From Hemileia vastatrix (lineage: Eukaryota; Basidiomycota; Pucciniomycetes; Pucciniales; Zaghouaniaceae): a stretch of 64,000 nucleotides of DNA. How positions within the stretch are numbered: the stretch's first letter is position 1; the number at the start of each line of letters is the position of its first letter. Below, piece after piece: positions 46,181 through 58,430 of the stretch. The notes below the pieces were generated by a model that saw nothing but the letters and a program-made list of their open reading frames with translations, was not told the origin of the DNA and searched no databases. The position numbers were made by a program, and so were the translations under genes. The stretch spans positions 30,888,683 to 30,952,682 of the forward strand of contig JASXTE010000002.1 in NCBI GenBank assembly GCA_030280995.1, written 5' to 3'.

Positions 46181-46873
46181 ATGTCTTCCAAAGAACTTGT
46201 CGCTCCATGTGAACTCTGCGCTCGATATCAGGTACCTTGTTTAATGTCCAACCCTAATCTTCCTGGCAGAACAGCTTGCGACTTATGCCGTGTGAAAAAA
46301 GTCAAATGCAACCGGCCAATAGGTCCTTCTAAAACAAACGTATATTTAGGACCAGCAGCTCTCCCTGATCCCTCAACTTCTAAAAAGCAATCCAAAATTC
46401 CTGTCTTCTTAAAACGAATAAGATCAAAAACAGCTTCAAAAGTTCAATCTTCATCAACGGATCCCGGCCTAATTTTGCCTTCACAAGATCCTAATCCCAT
46501 AACGCCAGTACCCCCAACTAACTTTGCTGAGACTATGTTTCCTGGCTCTAAATGTAAGACCCTATTTATCTTACTAAAAAAAACTTTTAATCAAAATTGA
46601 CTAAACCTATGACTTAATAACATATTTGAACTTCTAGCTGTCGAAATAACCAACACTGATGATGTTGGTAGAGTGAAGACGGACTATATCAATCATTACC
46701 CAAATTTTCATCGCTATCTTTTTCTTGACTTTACTAATGAGTTGAAACGAAAAATGCTGGCCTATTTTCAAGAAACTCCAGCTAATAACCATGAAGACCT
46801 CATGAAAAGAAGAATTTTAATGCAAAGCTTTGATAATGATGTTGAACAATTTCAAAGAAATTATCTTTTCTAA
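46181..46873 (+). CDS. Z1: zinc-cluster protein gene, antisense inside M
   Basis: Two exons, 46181-46553 and 46638-46873, with an 84-base GT-AG intron (GTAAGA donor, CTTCTAG acceptor), give about 202 residues. The N-terminus has six Cys in Zn2Cys6 spacing, CX2CX6C-X12-CX2CX6C (residues 10-43), the second half CDLCRVKKVKCNRP being basic as in fungal DNA-binding clusters. A Pro/Ser/Lys-rich linker follows and a C-terminal helical part (DDVGRV, LKRKMLAYFQETPANN, FQRNYLF) shared with Z2. The gene starts 123 bases from the 3' LTR and reads towards pol, opposite to gag-pol. An intron on this strand survives retrotransposition because the genomic RNA carries its complement. Probable nuclear DNA- or RNA-binding protein; function unknown. 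Confidence 0.78.
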
Positions 46874-47457
46874 CAGTATAACTTGATAAAATTTTGTTTT
46901 TGCTTGGTCTTCTTAAACTTTCAACATAAATGATGTTTTCTTTCTTCTCTGGCTTGATATAACATAAAATAAAATAAATCTTGTGATGATTCCACTACTG
47001 AGAGCAAGGTTTGAATCCCTTCAGACTCCCATATACCAGTCTTCCTTCTTGTCACAGCATTGAGAGAGTGGATCTTCCTATGAGCCGAATACTCCTGATT
47101 CCAACCTCATAGGGCCCCCCACTGAGCCGAATTCTATGATTCCAATCTCGCCATAAGGTCCTCCAAGCTTCACACCAAAAAAAGTGGCCTAACTATGAGG
47201 CACTAAAAAAAATCATTCCCTAAAATCCAACTACCATCCTAACTTCTGATTCCTTCATCACAATTTTCAAACTTTGCTATACAGCAAACCCATAAAATAC
47301 TTTTGCCAGGCTTCCAATAATAATTTTAACTTTAGACCATGTCAAAGCGCCACAAATTTCACCTAATTAACCATTATGCTTTCTTTAGCATCATTACCAC
47401 CTAAAATTTTAGCCTCCTAAAGCTATCAGCACCCAATTCCAGAAATAATTGAATAAC
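46874..47457. other. Spacer between Z1 and the stem-loop cluster
   Basis: No gene. It is conserved in M2 (59590-60178). An imperfect repeat around TGAGCCGAATACTCCTGATT and TGAGCCGAATTCTATGATT (47090-47160) can fold. This zone may include the Z1 3' end; no clear polyadenylation signal was chosen. Confidence 0.5.
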
Positions 47458-47925
47458 CAGTTTAGAGTCTTAGTGGACAGTGATAAATTAAAAGATTGAA
47501 TTGAGTTATCCAAACAAGATTGACATTCCAATTTAAAGTCTTGGTAGACCAAACATATAATCGATTGCCAGTTTATGGTCTTGGTGGACCAAAGATCGTT
47601 TAAGTGCATAAATATCTTGATATATTCCTAAGTAAGGCCTAGGCTTGACCAAAGATTGAATAAATTTGATAATCCAGTTTAATGTCATAGTGGACCAAAC
47701 ATTTGATCGACAAATAATCCAGTATAAGGCCATAGTGGTCCAATGAATGTTGAATTATCCTGCAGATATTAATTTTCCAGTTTAAAGTCATAGTGGACTA
47801 AACAATGAATGAACTACCAGTTTAAAGTCATGGTGGACCAAACATTTAATCGATAAGAAATCCAGTTTAAGGTCATGGTGGACCCAACAGCTTGATAATA
47901 GTCCAGTTTAAGGTCTTGGTGGACC
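47458..47925 (-). repeat. Cluster of nine stem-loops between Z1 and Z2
   Basis: On the element sense (-) strand the copies read GGTC-CACCAA-GACC-ATAAACTGG and variants. Stems seen include GGTC/GACC, AGTC/GACT and GTC/GAC, that is, compensated changes. Loops are CACCAA, CACCAT, CACTAA or CACTAT. Copy starts on the + strand are near 47458, 47528, 47570, 47671, 47721, 47776, 47817, 47860 and 47903. Confidence 0.9.
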
Positions 47926-48019
47926 TAACAACTTCTCTATCCTTGAACCCAGATTCTGCCACCAGCTTTCTTCATCCTAGTTTCAAGTTTTCTTCTTCAA
48001 AAAAATATCTCCTAACAAG

Positions 48020-49033
48020 ATGAAACCTTCTGACTTCATTGCTTCAGCTGATCAATCTTGCAAATACTGTGCCTTCACCCATAGGGAATGTATCTTCTCT
48101 TTTAACTGGCAAAAGCACACTTATAACAGGGCCTGTTTAGCCTGCTATGAGAAGAAAAGAAAATGTTCTGGCTTGAACTGTGGTTCTTTCCCCATCACTG
48201 CTACTAGCTTCGCCGCCTTCTGCAAACCTCTTCCTTCTTCTTCACCTTCTACTCCACCACCTATTCCATCAACCTCTAAAGATCCCATACCTTTTTCTCC
48301 ATCAGCCTATTTAAACCTTTCTCCATCACCTAATCCTCTGGGTCCTTCTCTCCAATCTAGACTTGCTGCTACTCCCCCAAGAACTCTTGCTGCTCCCAAG
48401 GCCATGCTTCAACCTTCTAACAATTCTTCTCCTTCTTCCAACATCTTGAAGCACAAAAGGTCCTATAATAGCCAGCAGTCTTCATCTTCTCTTGTATCAT
48501 CCAAAAGGCCCAGAACATCTACTTCAAACACCAAATCCAACACCAGTCCTCCTCATCTATCAAAAATAAAAAATCCTTTCCTAAACATAAAAAATCTCAC
48601 TCCATTACCAAGTAAGCCGTTTATCTATGATCATGATAGTGTTGACACAGGTTAGTTGTCTCTTTTTATTTTCTTAATCTTCAGGTTTTAATTTGCTGAT
48701 ATTTTAATTTGATAAGCGTCCACCGGTTCTCCAATTTCATATTCAGCTTATGAACTACCAGAACCTAATCCAAGCTTCCCTAGAGTTCCCATTCACCTAG
48801 TGTCTGAAAAGCTTTTTGCTAATTTTAATAACCTTATCGCTTATTTCCAACGATACCCGCCCTCTGATAGATCAGAATCTTGGATGAGAGAGCAACTGTT
48901 AAGAGACCTTTTCAAAATAGCCAACTGGCTTCAACACTATCGTGACCGTGAAATAAGATTCGAATCCCAGGAAATCGATCAAGGTCCTTCTAAATTTTCT
49001 AATTTCGATTCTTCAAAAGATAACAACCCTTGA
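48020..49033 (+). CDS. Z2: second zinc-cluster protein gene, antisense inside M
   Basis: Exons 48020-48650 and 48747-49033 with a 96-base GT-AG intron (GTTAGT donor, ATTCAG acceptor) give about 305 residues. The N-terminus has CKYCAFTHREC and CLACYEKKRKC, CX2CX6C-X14-CX2CX6C. A long Ser/Pro-rich, probably disordered linker follows with a basic patch (SSKRPRTS). The C-terminal helical part (SEKLFANFNNLIAYFQRYPP, then LLRDLFKIANWLQHYRDREI) resembles Z1, and the intron lies at the same place between linker and C-terminal part. So Z1 and Z2 are paralogues. The upstream region is pyrimidine-rich, as in many fungal promoters. Both frames are open, whereas gag-pol of M has three stops. Function unknown. 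Confidence 0.78.
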
Positions 49034-50374
49034 TGGTGTTCTTCCTGGTATGTAGCTTTCTTGAATAATGTTTGAAAAATAAAATATAAACATCTAAACT
49101 ACCTAAAACTAAAATACCTTTTATTATTATTTTTTTTTTTTATTATTTTTTTTTTTTTTTTTTATTTTATTTTATTTATTTTTTTTTTATTTTTATTTTT
49201 TATTTTTTATTTTTTATTATTTTTTTATTATTTTTTTTTTTTTTTTTATTTTTTTTTATTTTTTTTTTATTTTTATTTTCTTTTTTTTTTATTTTTATTA
49301 CCATTTAAAATAAAAGATTTTTTTAAAAAAAGATAGTTTTGAAATAAAAGTTAAAATTTAATTTTTAAAGAAAGATAAACGAATGTGAAAAGAAGGATAA
49401 AAAAGTAATAAAAAATTTCAAAATAAAATTTTAAAAGATGCCCCCCGGCCATTTGATGAGCCGTACCCTCGACATCATACCCACATCCAAGTGCAACTTG
49501 ATGTGGTTACACAATTTTGAGAAATTGAAAGAAAAGAAAATAAATGAAAGTTTTTAGAAGATAATTTTTATAATGATGATCACTGGGTGGGCTCCCTCCA
49601 ATTTATAAAAATGATTAGAGACCACCAGTGAGCATCACCTTTACAATAATTCATAATATATATTAAAGAAAAGAAATCACAATCTAAAAAAAATCAGAAA
49701 CAAAATAAGAAAATCTTGAATCCGGCGTTGAGAGCGGTGTCTCTTGATTCGTTCCAGTTTATAGTCTTAGTGGACTTCCTAAAATTAAAAGACAAAGCCA
49801 GGATTCAACTAGAAACAGGGAAAATTTTGGAAACGAACATTATGGGGTAATTGTGTATAGAGCAGCCAGCCCATCAATTACCCCCACACTTGCCAATATT
49901 AAATTAAGAAGGTTCCCCTGTGAACACTTCTTCCAATAAATTTTAAAATTTTTCCAACACTATCTTCACCCATATTTTAAGAATTTTAAATTTTTGAAAA
50001 TTTCAAAGAAGGTCTTCTTGCATTTCGTTATGTTTCATCACAGTTTCGTTGCCCATATGCAGTGTAACGATAGTAAATTATTTTTGATAAAAATAAGAAG
50101 ATAGTTTATACTCGTTGCGGAGGAATCCATAAAATTTCGTGGATATCATAGTTTATCCTCATTGCGGAGGAACCATAAAATTTAAGAAGTTTCATAGTTT
50201 ATCCTCATTGCAGAGGAATTCGTAAAGTTTCATAGTTTATCCTCATTGCGGAGGAATAAATTTAATAAAAAAAATCATTAAAATTGTAGTTTATCCTCAT
50301 TTCGGAGTTGATAAAATTTAAGAAATTTCATAGTTTATCCTCATTGCGGAGGAATCCATAAAGTTTCATTGATA
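49034..50374 (-). other. 3' UTR of M between pol and Z2
   Basis: No gene. It contains a T/A microsatellite (49120-49300), the CCACATC hairpin (49481-49507), the TCACTGG hairpin (near 49585-49640), an AGTC/GACT copy (49754-49776), the GGGGTAATTG hairpin (49844-49884) and seven GAGG-type stem-loops from 50103 to 50401, the last overlapping the pol stop. Confidence 0.75.
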
Positions 50375-53300
50375 TCATAGTTTATCCTCATTGCGGAGGA
50401 AGACTTCGGCACTCCTGGTGCCTCTAGGATAGAACCGTTTCACTTGATCGGCCGCTACCCTCTTCTTCAATACTACTCCATCCAACTCTTCTAGCACATA
50501 TGAACCGCCGGAAACTTGCTCCTTGATTTTATACGGTCCATTCCACCTATCTGCAAACATCTTTCCCCACTGACTTTCAAAACTCCTATTATACACCAGG
50601 ACCATATCACCTGGGTTCAAAGGTTTCCTTAATCGATGTGCCAACCGCTCATCCCAATATCTGACTGATTGATTTCGGATCTTCATCATCCGCGAATATG
50701 CCTTTTCTAAATATTCTTCTTTCTTTTCTAGCTGCATCATTCTTGCACACAATAATTCTTCAGTAGTTTTGACCATGTCCCAGTCAACTCCAAGATATGA
50801 TTCAGCTTCTAAATCAACCGGTAAAACTGCTTTCTGTCCAAAAACAAGTTCATAAGGTGAAAATCCGGTCGTCCTTTTGGCAGTGATTCGATCAGCAAAT
50901 AAAACTAAAGGTAAATAGTGCCTCCATTTTTCGGCACTTGTCCCACACATTTTAACTAAAGCATCCTTGATAACTTGATGCCCTCTTTCAACCATGCCTT
51001 CAGCTTCAGGATAATATAGGGTTGCTACCCTAACCTTTGATCCAACTTTCAATACGGCCTCTTTAAACTCTGTCCCAAATTCAGGACCTCCATCTACCGT
51101 CACCAACTTCATCACCCCATACCTATATACCCAATTATTCAAAAAAAATTCTGCCACATTTTTGGCAGTTAAATTAATAAGAGGCGCTGCCTCTACCCAA
51201 CCAGATAAATCATCTCTGGCCACAATTAAATATTTATACCGTCCCTCTTTTATATGAACGGCATCTAAACTAACTCTCCCAAAGAGCGTATATTCACCGG
51301 TCGCGCGTCCAGGTTCTTTTGGCCTTAAATAACTTCGTCTTTGACATTCTTCGCATGACTGAACCCACTGTTTAACAGCCATCTTCATGCCAGGCCACCA
51401 AAATCGATCAGAAATTCTTCTAAATGTTTCTCCAACGCCTCTATGCCCGAGATCTTCATGCAGTGATTTCAAAACTAATTCTTGCCCCTTCTGTTGAGTT
51501 ATAACTACTTGAGGATTTGGATACCTCCTCCTCATTAAACGTCGACCAGATAGGTAAAACGTAGATGACTTCCTCTTGATAGCCACCCATTCATCGTCTT
51601 CACAATCTTCTGGCCTCTCTAAAGTCAACAAATATTTGACTAACAAAAAATAAAAACCAGTCTGACCCCAGACTTCATCTTGAAAATCGATTAATATAAC
51701 ATCAATAGGGACTTCTCTATCACCAATATCACCTGCACATGAATGAGCCAATAATCGTTGACCCCTAAATAAATCTTTAATCGAGCTATGTCGATGTTTT
51801 TCTTCTGAACCTTTGGATCCTTCGTAAACCGTATTCGAAAATACCTCTTTCTCTTTATCCACCTTTTTATTCTCTAATTCTCCAACATATACACCATTCC
51901 TTAATTTACTACTATCCCACACTACCAATCCATTTTCCTCTACATACACCACATCTTCTTCTACCTCCTCTCTGCCGAATTTATCTACACCTTTATTAAC
52001 ATCTTTTTTAACATAAAAACTATTTTCCCGTTTATCCTCTTGGTGGAGGTCATCAACACCATAATCTAAACACATTAGTCCTGCCAGTTTAACCTCATGG
52101 GGGAGGTATGGAAAGTCTTCGGCTCCTTTAGTGCTGGCTTTGATAATAGGTATATCTTCATCGAACTCTTCTGAGTCTGAATCTTCTTCAGTGGGTGGTC
52201 TCCTTGATAAACCATCTGGCATAGTAAAAGTTTTGCCAGGCTTATGAACTAAATCAAACGAAAAATGTTGAATAAAAGCTACCCATCTCGTCATGGGTGC
52301 ATTCGGTAAACTTGGGGAATTAATCATCTGGATTAACGATTTCACATCCACTTGCAACTCAAAATGTTGCCCCCACAAAATATGCTGAATTTTCTTCAGT
52401 ATTTTCGCCACACCACATAATTCCAATTTTGGTTGAGAATATCTTGATTCGACCTCAGTAAATACTACAGATTCATACCTAACTGGCCTGATGTAACCAG
52501 CTTTATCCATCTGAGACAAGACTGCCCCAGCTGCCACCTGACTTGAATCTACTGCTAAATAAATTCTACCAGCATCTTTTCCATAATCCAACTTGTGCAG
52601 GACTAAATCCTTCCCCACAACCTCCTTCAACTTCACAAACGCCTTCTCACACTCTTCATCCCACTCCCAGTCTGCATCCTTTCTCGTTAACCGTCTCAAT
52701 GGAGCTGCCAATGAAGAAAAGTCCTTGATAAACATTCTAACATATACACAAACGCCTAAAAACCCTCTAACTTCGGTCGTACTCTTGGGTCTTGGCCAGG
52801 ACTGAATTTTGTTAACTTTCTTCTTGGACATAATCCTACCCTCTCTACATACCACATGGCCTAATATTTCTAAGGCTGGCACACAACATGAAAATTTTGA
52901 ACCTGAAATAGTTAAACCAGCCTCTTCAATTCGAAACAAGATTCTTTCTAAAGTAATTGCAAACTCCCAAATGAATTTGCGTATCCCGGGATTCTCTTCC
53001 AACACCTGGTTATCATAGTCGGTTGTTGGTCCCTTAATTCCTCCATCATCTATAAAGATTCCAGCATATTGTGGAATTTCATCTTGAAGGATCCAAGCCA
53101 TCTGAGCTTGATAAACTGCAACCGAATTTGTTGCTCCTTGAGGTAATCTTGTTAACTGTAAACGTCCTAGTGGCGTATCAAATGTAGTGAGTGGCCTTGA
53201 GTCCGGATGTAACTCTCTCTCATCATATCCACCCATAATATCTCCTAAACCATAACACACTCTCCCTGAAAACGCTTCAACAAACTCCTCAGCACTAGGC

Positions 53301-53662
53301 GGTATCCCAGCATCCTTTATTGTAACCCTATTTAATTCCCTAAGATCATGAACAACTCTAAGCTTGCCATTCGGTTTCATGATACAAAATACAGGACTAG
53401 AATAACTTGACGTTGATTGCTCATACAGTCCAGTGCGTATCCGTTCTCTGACAACTTCAATATAGGCTTCTTTTAATGCAGCCGGAATAGGAATCGGTTT
53501 CTGCTGCCACGGTTCATGACATACCACAGGAATCTTGTAAGGCTCCCCATAGGAATGCTTCAACACACCCCTCTCCTCTTCTTCAAAAGCAATGGCCTTC
53601 TCTCGCTTGACCATCACATCCAACAACAACTTCTTCTCTTCTCCAGACAACCAACCATCAGG
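50375..53662 (-). pseudogene. ORF2 main part of M: RT, RNase H, integrase
   Basis: 1091 codons are open. RT: VVHDLRELNRVT, LPQGATNSVAVYQ and the catalytic FIDDGG (about residue 200). RNase H: IYLAVDSSQVAAGAV and DGLSRRPP. Integrase: HEDLGHRG with CEEC, Asp in SLDAVHIKE, Asp in VTVDGGPEFG, Glu in EAEGMVERG, then the GPY/F module NGPYKIKEQ. There is no chromodomain. Upstream a TGA at 53660-53662 (P has GGA) separates this from the ORF2 start, so the normal frameshift product would be cut before RT. The C-terminus FLRNEDKL is itself encoded by a stem-loop copy. Confidence 0.9.
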
Positions 53663-54475
53663 TCAAAAATTAACAACACCCAGTCTCTCAAAAGTGATTC
53701 TTGACGTCTCAGAAAATTCAGGTGGATTCTTTACCAAGGGACTTTCATAAGGATCTCTTGATAACCTTGGTCTTCTCAAAGGTGGATTTAATTCAGCAGG
53801 TAGCGGCTCATTAATAGGTCGAACTTTATTTGCTACTTTCTTATATTTGGCTGCGTCCACATCTAAATTAACTTGAGGTAAAACATCGCCATTAAAACTC
53901 TCATCAAATGAATCTTTTTCATCGTCAGAATCGCAATAAGAAAAATTAGAAAAATATTTTATTTCGTTTTTAAATTTTACCCTTTTCTCCTTTCCCTCGT
54001 CTAATTTATAAACAGATTTTCCAACACCTTTACTTCCCTTATCCAACAGTAAATCACCCGTAAAGAAAGTCGGCAGTTTAACCTCTTGCTGGAGGACCAG
54101 AATTGAATTTTCACAAAAATTATTTTTTTGAGTTTTAATTATACTGAGATTTTTAATTGGATTTTGATGAGATAATTGCAGTTTAACCTCTTGCTGGAGG
54201 TCCATAAACATACCCTTCCAATTTTTATCCAACCTAATTTGGCCCATTTTGCCTTTTTCACCGTTTTTAAATTTAATAGAAAAACCGGGTAAATCCAATA
54301 AACATATAGAAAAGTCCAAAACGTATTTGCACTCCAAAGTAATATTAACAGAAAATAATTGAGAATCCACTTGAATTATCTCCAAGTGAGCTGACCTATT
54401 GCAATCCGGGATCTCATTATGAGGAGAGATTACAACATTAGAGCGATCAGCCCCTGCTACCCCAAAAAATGAGGG
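53663..54475 (-). pseudogene. ORF2 linker of M
   Basis: Same frame as the RT part but ended by the TGA after LGVVNF. It reads MEIIQVDSQLFSVNITLECK and contains two LQQEVKL-type stem-loop copies (54074-54098 and 54178-54202), against five in P. No enzyme motif; role unknown. Confidence 0.8.
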
Positions 54476-57066
54476 CTTTCATCCTTTTCCAACAAACATA
54501 ATTCACCAGAAGCCATCCGTTTTATATGCCGCTTCTTGGTGCAAACACAACACTGGCACAGAGTAGTAATCCCTGGCCGTGTTTCCCAACCTTCATCTCC
54601 AGGAGGCGCTAACCGCATATGTAACCTCCGCATATCTTCACCAGTGATTTCCAAACTAATCCCCATGCCAGCTTGATACCCTATCCTGGCCTCAAAATCC
54701 ATCAAAAAAGGACCCCCAAGAACAGTTTTGACTGCTCCTCTGGCCACATAAAAGTGAACCTTACCAACAGATCCACCAATGCCTAACCTGACATGCTCAG
54801 CTGTACCCATCAGCTCTGTTGCATGCCCTCCAATACCTCTGAGGTTTCCCCCAGTTCCACTTTTAATTGGCAAGCCTATACTCGTCGCTTGCTCCAATGA
54901 AATTAAATTAATTTGAGACCCTGAATCGACCAAGGCCTTTACTTCTTTACCATTTAGAGTTACCACCAGGTAACCCAGGGGAGCGGAAAAATGTGTATCT
55001 ACATCTTCCCCAAACTTTTCAGCGTTTTCACAAATATATTCCACCTCTCCAGTGGAAACCCGACGCCTCGTCAAATGCTTCTTTTGCTTTTCAGCAAGCG
55101 CCGGACTAATCGTAAATAACTCCCCCAAAGATAAGGGAATCTGAAGTTGATTCACCCTATTCAAAACTGCGTCCATCGCATTAGCTTGACCAGAAACTAC
55201 TGGCCGCTCATACTGGACCTTTGATTTAACAACCTTGGCCCTGGGTACCTCTTGAGGTCCAACCGAGCCATCTTCACCCCCCATTATAACATCTTCACTT
55301 TCTATAACCCTAACTCCGTCACCAGCTTCTTGCACTAATCCTGATCCATCGCTAGTCCTTCTTACACCCTCCATTGGGATGGGACCGCTAAAACTTGGTC
55401 TGGGTAGAGACGCCAACGGTACGTCCTCCTCAGAATCCGAATCATCCTCTGGCATAGGCTCACCATTTAAATCAAACTTGCCATAACTAGGGGGCCCCAT
55501 ATCAGCAATCCCCTTCTGCATTTTATATAATTCGTCCTTAGAGTAAGGGTTCAATTTGTTGGCGGCAGTTTGAGCACTAGAAATCTTGTCCTTAGAGTAA
55601 GGGTTCACTTTGTTATTGGCCTTGCCAGGATTAGCCCTCAATTGGCTCTGAATGCTACTTTTCGCCTTAGTAGCAGCTGCTCTTCTAGCAGCATTAACAT
55701 CGTATTCGCCAGCCATACAGCTACCCTCCACCTGGGCAACCGTCGCCAGCTCTAAACCACCAAAAGAAGTAGAAAATGTGGCTTTACTGACCTCTTTCTC
55801 CTTGCCCTTGTCAGCTTTACCACCATTACCATTACCATTTTTGCCACTCTTGGCATTAACATCTTCATCCGTCACCTCTTCAAATCTGGCTCTCCTTTCA
55901 GCCGTTAAACTTCTTCTGACCAAATCAGAAGGAGACTGTCCATCACTGGGCTTGATGAACGAACCATCGGGAAATTTATAAACTTTACCATTAAATAAAA
56001 CTTGCCCAGCATCCATATCCTAATCAAGAGCAAAACAAACTGTTGCTCTGTGCCCTCTCCTATTACAATAGGAGCACACCTTTGGCTCATCATAGCCACC
56101 TCTATAATTACTACCACCATTCCCACCATTTCTCCCATTACCTGGGAAGCGGTTACCATTATTATTGCCATTATAATTTCAACGTTCATAACCTCTAGAC
56201 TGATAAGAAGTCGACGTCGACAAAGAAGCGATTGGGGCCTTATTGGCCTTCTGGGTTTCTTGAACAAATATTTTTAATTGTTTAGTTAAATCGGCCAGGT
56301 GATTGACCATCTTATTGTCTACATTGCCCTCAACTTTAGCAGCCGGTAATCCCATTTGTGCCTTCTTGGCCTCCTGGGCTTTGACCATAATATTGTTATT
56401 TTCGGCCAAAACTTCGCTAACCTTGCTAACATATTGAGTGCATGACTCTTGATATTTGTCCAACGCCAATAACTTGAGATGGGCCTGAATGTTCTCTTTG
56501 ATAACCTCCAGAGCCGGCAGTTTCTGCTCACCATTAGGCAGTTCCTTCATCAAATCTTTTCTTGAAAGATCCTTCAAGACGTCCATACGAATATCCCTGC
56601 TGCATGCTGACCAAAACAAATCTTTTGCTTGGTTCTCATGCACTAACTCGTCCACCAGTATGAGATATTCCACCACTTCATCAAACTGAACACAGAGCTT
56701 TTTGAAGTCAGCCATAGAAGAAACTCCACCTTTTGCTTGCCAGTCTCCAACAATTTTATTGAGGTCCATCATAGTAAACCTAACACCCCATCTATCAACC
56801 ATAGCTTTAGAAAGCTTAACCCAATCCTTGTCCTTGAACGCCTGCATAGCAATAACCTCTTTTTCCACCTCCCTATCGGCAATAAAAAATCTAACTTGCT
56901 TCACCATATCCACATGGGAAGCACCATCAACAGCAGCAGCAGCTTCATACCTGCTAATGAACCATTTAACCTCCTCCCCATCAAACTTTGGGCCATCCCA
57001 AGAAACAATTCTAACTGAGGGAGTAAGAGGGTTAGAAGATCCAGAAGCAACAGCAGAAGAAGACAT
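54457..57066 (-). pseudogene. ORF1 Gag-protease of M with two stops
   Basis: It corresponds codon for codon to ORF1 of P. TGA at 56179-56181 replaces CGA (P reads LRNYNG), a CpG transition, and TAG at 56020-56022 replaces AAG. Both lie around the zinc knuckle, so only the N-terminal half of Gag can be made. The protease motif LVDSGSQINL near 54930 and GTGGNLRG are intact. Confidence 0.9.
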
Positions 57067-57222
57067 CCCAATAAGTAATGAAAAGCGTTAACAATCGATA
57101 AAATAACAAGCCTCTTCCAGGCCAATAACAAAAATCCAATTAGAGTTCCAGAAAATAAGCCTCTTGCAGGCTAATAACGTTCTTGATCCAAGTAAGTCTT
57201 TAAAGAAAGCTAGAGAAATCGA

Positions 57223-57240
57223 ACCCCACGTTGGGCGCCA
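57223..57240 (-). other. Primer binding site of M, lysine tRNA
   Basis: Identical to that of P (TGGCGCCCAACGTGGGGT on the - strand), two bases from the LTR. Confidence 0.88.
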
Positions 57241-57242
57241 AC

Positions 57243-58430
57243 TATGGTAAGGTAAACTCTTACAGTCGCCTTGCTGTAAGCAGAATCCGGAGGAGATATG
57301 TGGATTTAGCTGAAAACCCCGTCCTTCCAATAAAAATAACAAAGTAGGTGTTCTAAATCACTAAGCTAACCAATCTACTTAGATCTGATTGATAAAAATA
57401 ATGAAAACTCTAAAATAATTAACGCTTATTGAGATTAAATGATCGTGGCTGTTGATAAAGAAATACTGATAACAACAATTAAGGTGTACCAGTGAAAGAT
57501 CTGAAAAGATTGACTTTTATGTTTTTATAATATTTTTAATTTTTATGAGACAGCAATAATCAAGTCCCAGCGACGAAGACCTTTCTAAAGATACCCTGTT
57601 TGAAGTGTTATTTTAATAGTTGAGTAGTATTTCTAAAATGTTATATATAAAAATATAAATTTATAAGGGTATTACAATTTATTTAATTTGTTGAGTAATA
57701 AAAAAGGAGACCGTGGTGGTTAAAGATTAAGCTGTATGTTGTGTCCCCCCTCTCAATTTCGAGTTTGAGAGTCGCTTAAGTATTCCTAGTCACGTGCCTA
57801 AGTTTTCCCCTCCAGAGCTCTTCCAGAGTCAATCCGGAGCCCGTACGGAGTCGGTACGGAGCCGGAACGGAGTCCGTACGGAGTCCGTACGGAGTCAAAG
57901 CGGAGTCCGTACAGAGTCCGTACGGAGTCGAAACGGAGTCCGTACGGAGTCCGTCCGGACTTCCGGACTCAATTTAGAACCTTAAAACTATAATAAAAAA
58001 TCTAGAAAAATTACACATAATAGAACTACTTCCCCTTTACATACCAAACTAATTTTAGTAGTCTGCGCAGCTCTAATTACCCCGTGAAAATTCATCAAAG
58101 TTAAGTAATTTTTGAAAACGTAAATATTTCTATAAAACTTTAAAATTCATTTAAAAATATAAAAAAAATAGTAAAAATTCTGGGAAAATTTCCCAAGGTT
58201 CTTGAGTGACTCGACTTAATACTTATAAATTTTTCAGTCCGTAAAAATAAGTTTTCTCCGTAAAATAAATTGTTTTCGTGTAGGCATTCGCTCGTGACCA
58301 ATTTCTTCATATTTAAAACTCAAATAAATTAAATAAAACCCCTTTTTAAAAAAATAATAACGCCAATCTTGCACGCCGTAATAACTCCATTTACATATTT
58401 AGGTGCCGTACTAAACTTTAGGCTACCACA
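57243..58430 (-). repeat. 5' LTR of M
   Basis: 1188 bases. The minisatellite at about 57830-57970 carries three more 11-base CGGAGTCCGTA-type units than the 3' LTR. A + strand ORF across it (57794-57985) is a translation of the repeat, not a gene. Confidence 0.93.

Larger units (their letters stand above)
44903..58430 (-). mobile_element. Element M: 13.5 kb Ty3/gypsy with antisense cargo genes
   Basis: LTRs at 44903-46057 and 57243-58430 are nearly identical apart from a 33-base copy-number difference, so insertion is recent. The 4-base duplicate TCGC flanks it. Internal order on the - strand: primer site, ORF1 (two stops), ORF2 (one stop, otherwise full length), 3' UTR stem-loops, antisense gene Z2, stem-loop cluster, antisense gene Z1, polypurine tract, 3' LTR. 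Confidence 0.9.

Noticed and set aside
47409..47733. - strand ORFs across the stem-loop cluster (also 60122-60455)
   Set aside because: They translate the repeated non-coding stem-loops (LVHQDHKLE-like repeats) and are interrupted between copies.
46181..49033. Z1 and Z2 as ordinary host genes between transposons
   Set aside because: They lie between pol and the 3' LTR of one element bounded by target duplicates, and decayed copies occur in the same position in element A and partly in M2.
52543..53018. + strand ORFs antisense to RT (also 42071-42546)
   Set aside because: Shadow frames of conserved pol, identical in P and M only because pol is conserved.
57794..57985. + strand ORF with repeated RTESVRS units
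   Set aside because: It is a translation of the 11-base LTR minisatellite and varies with copy number.
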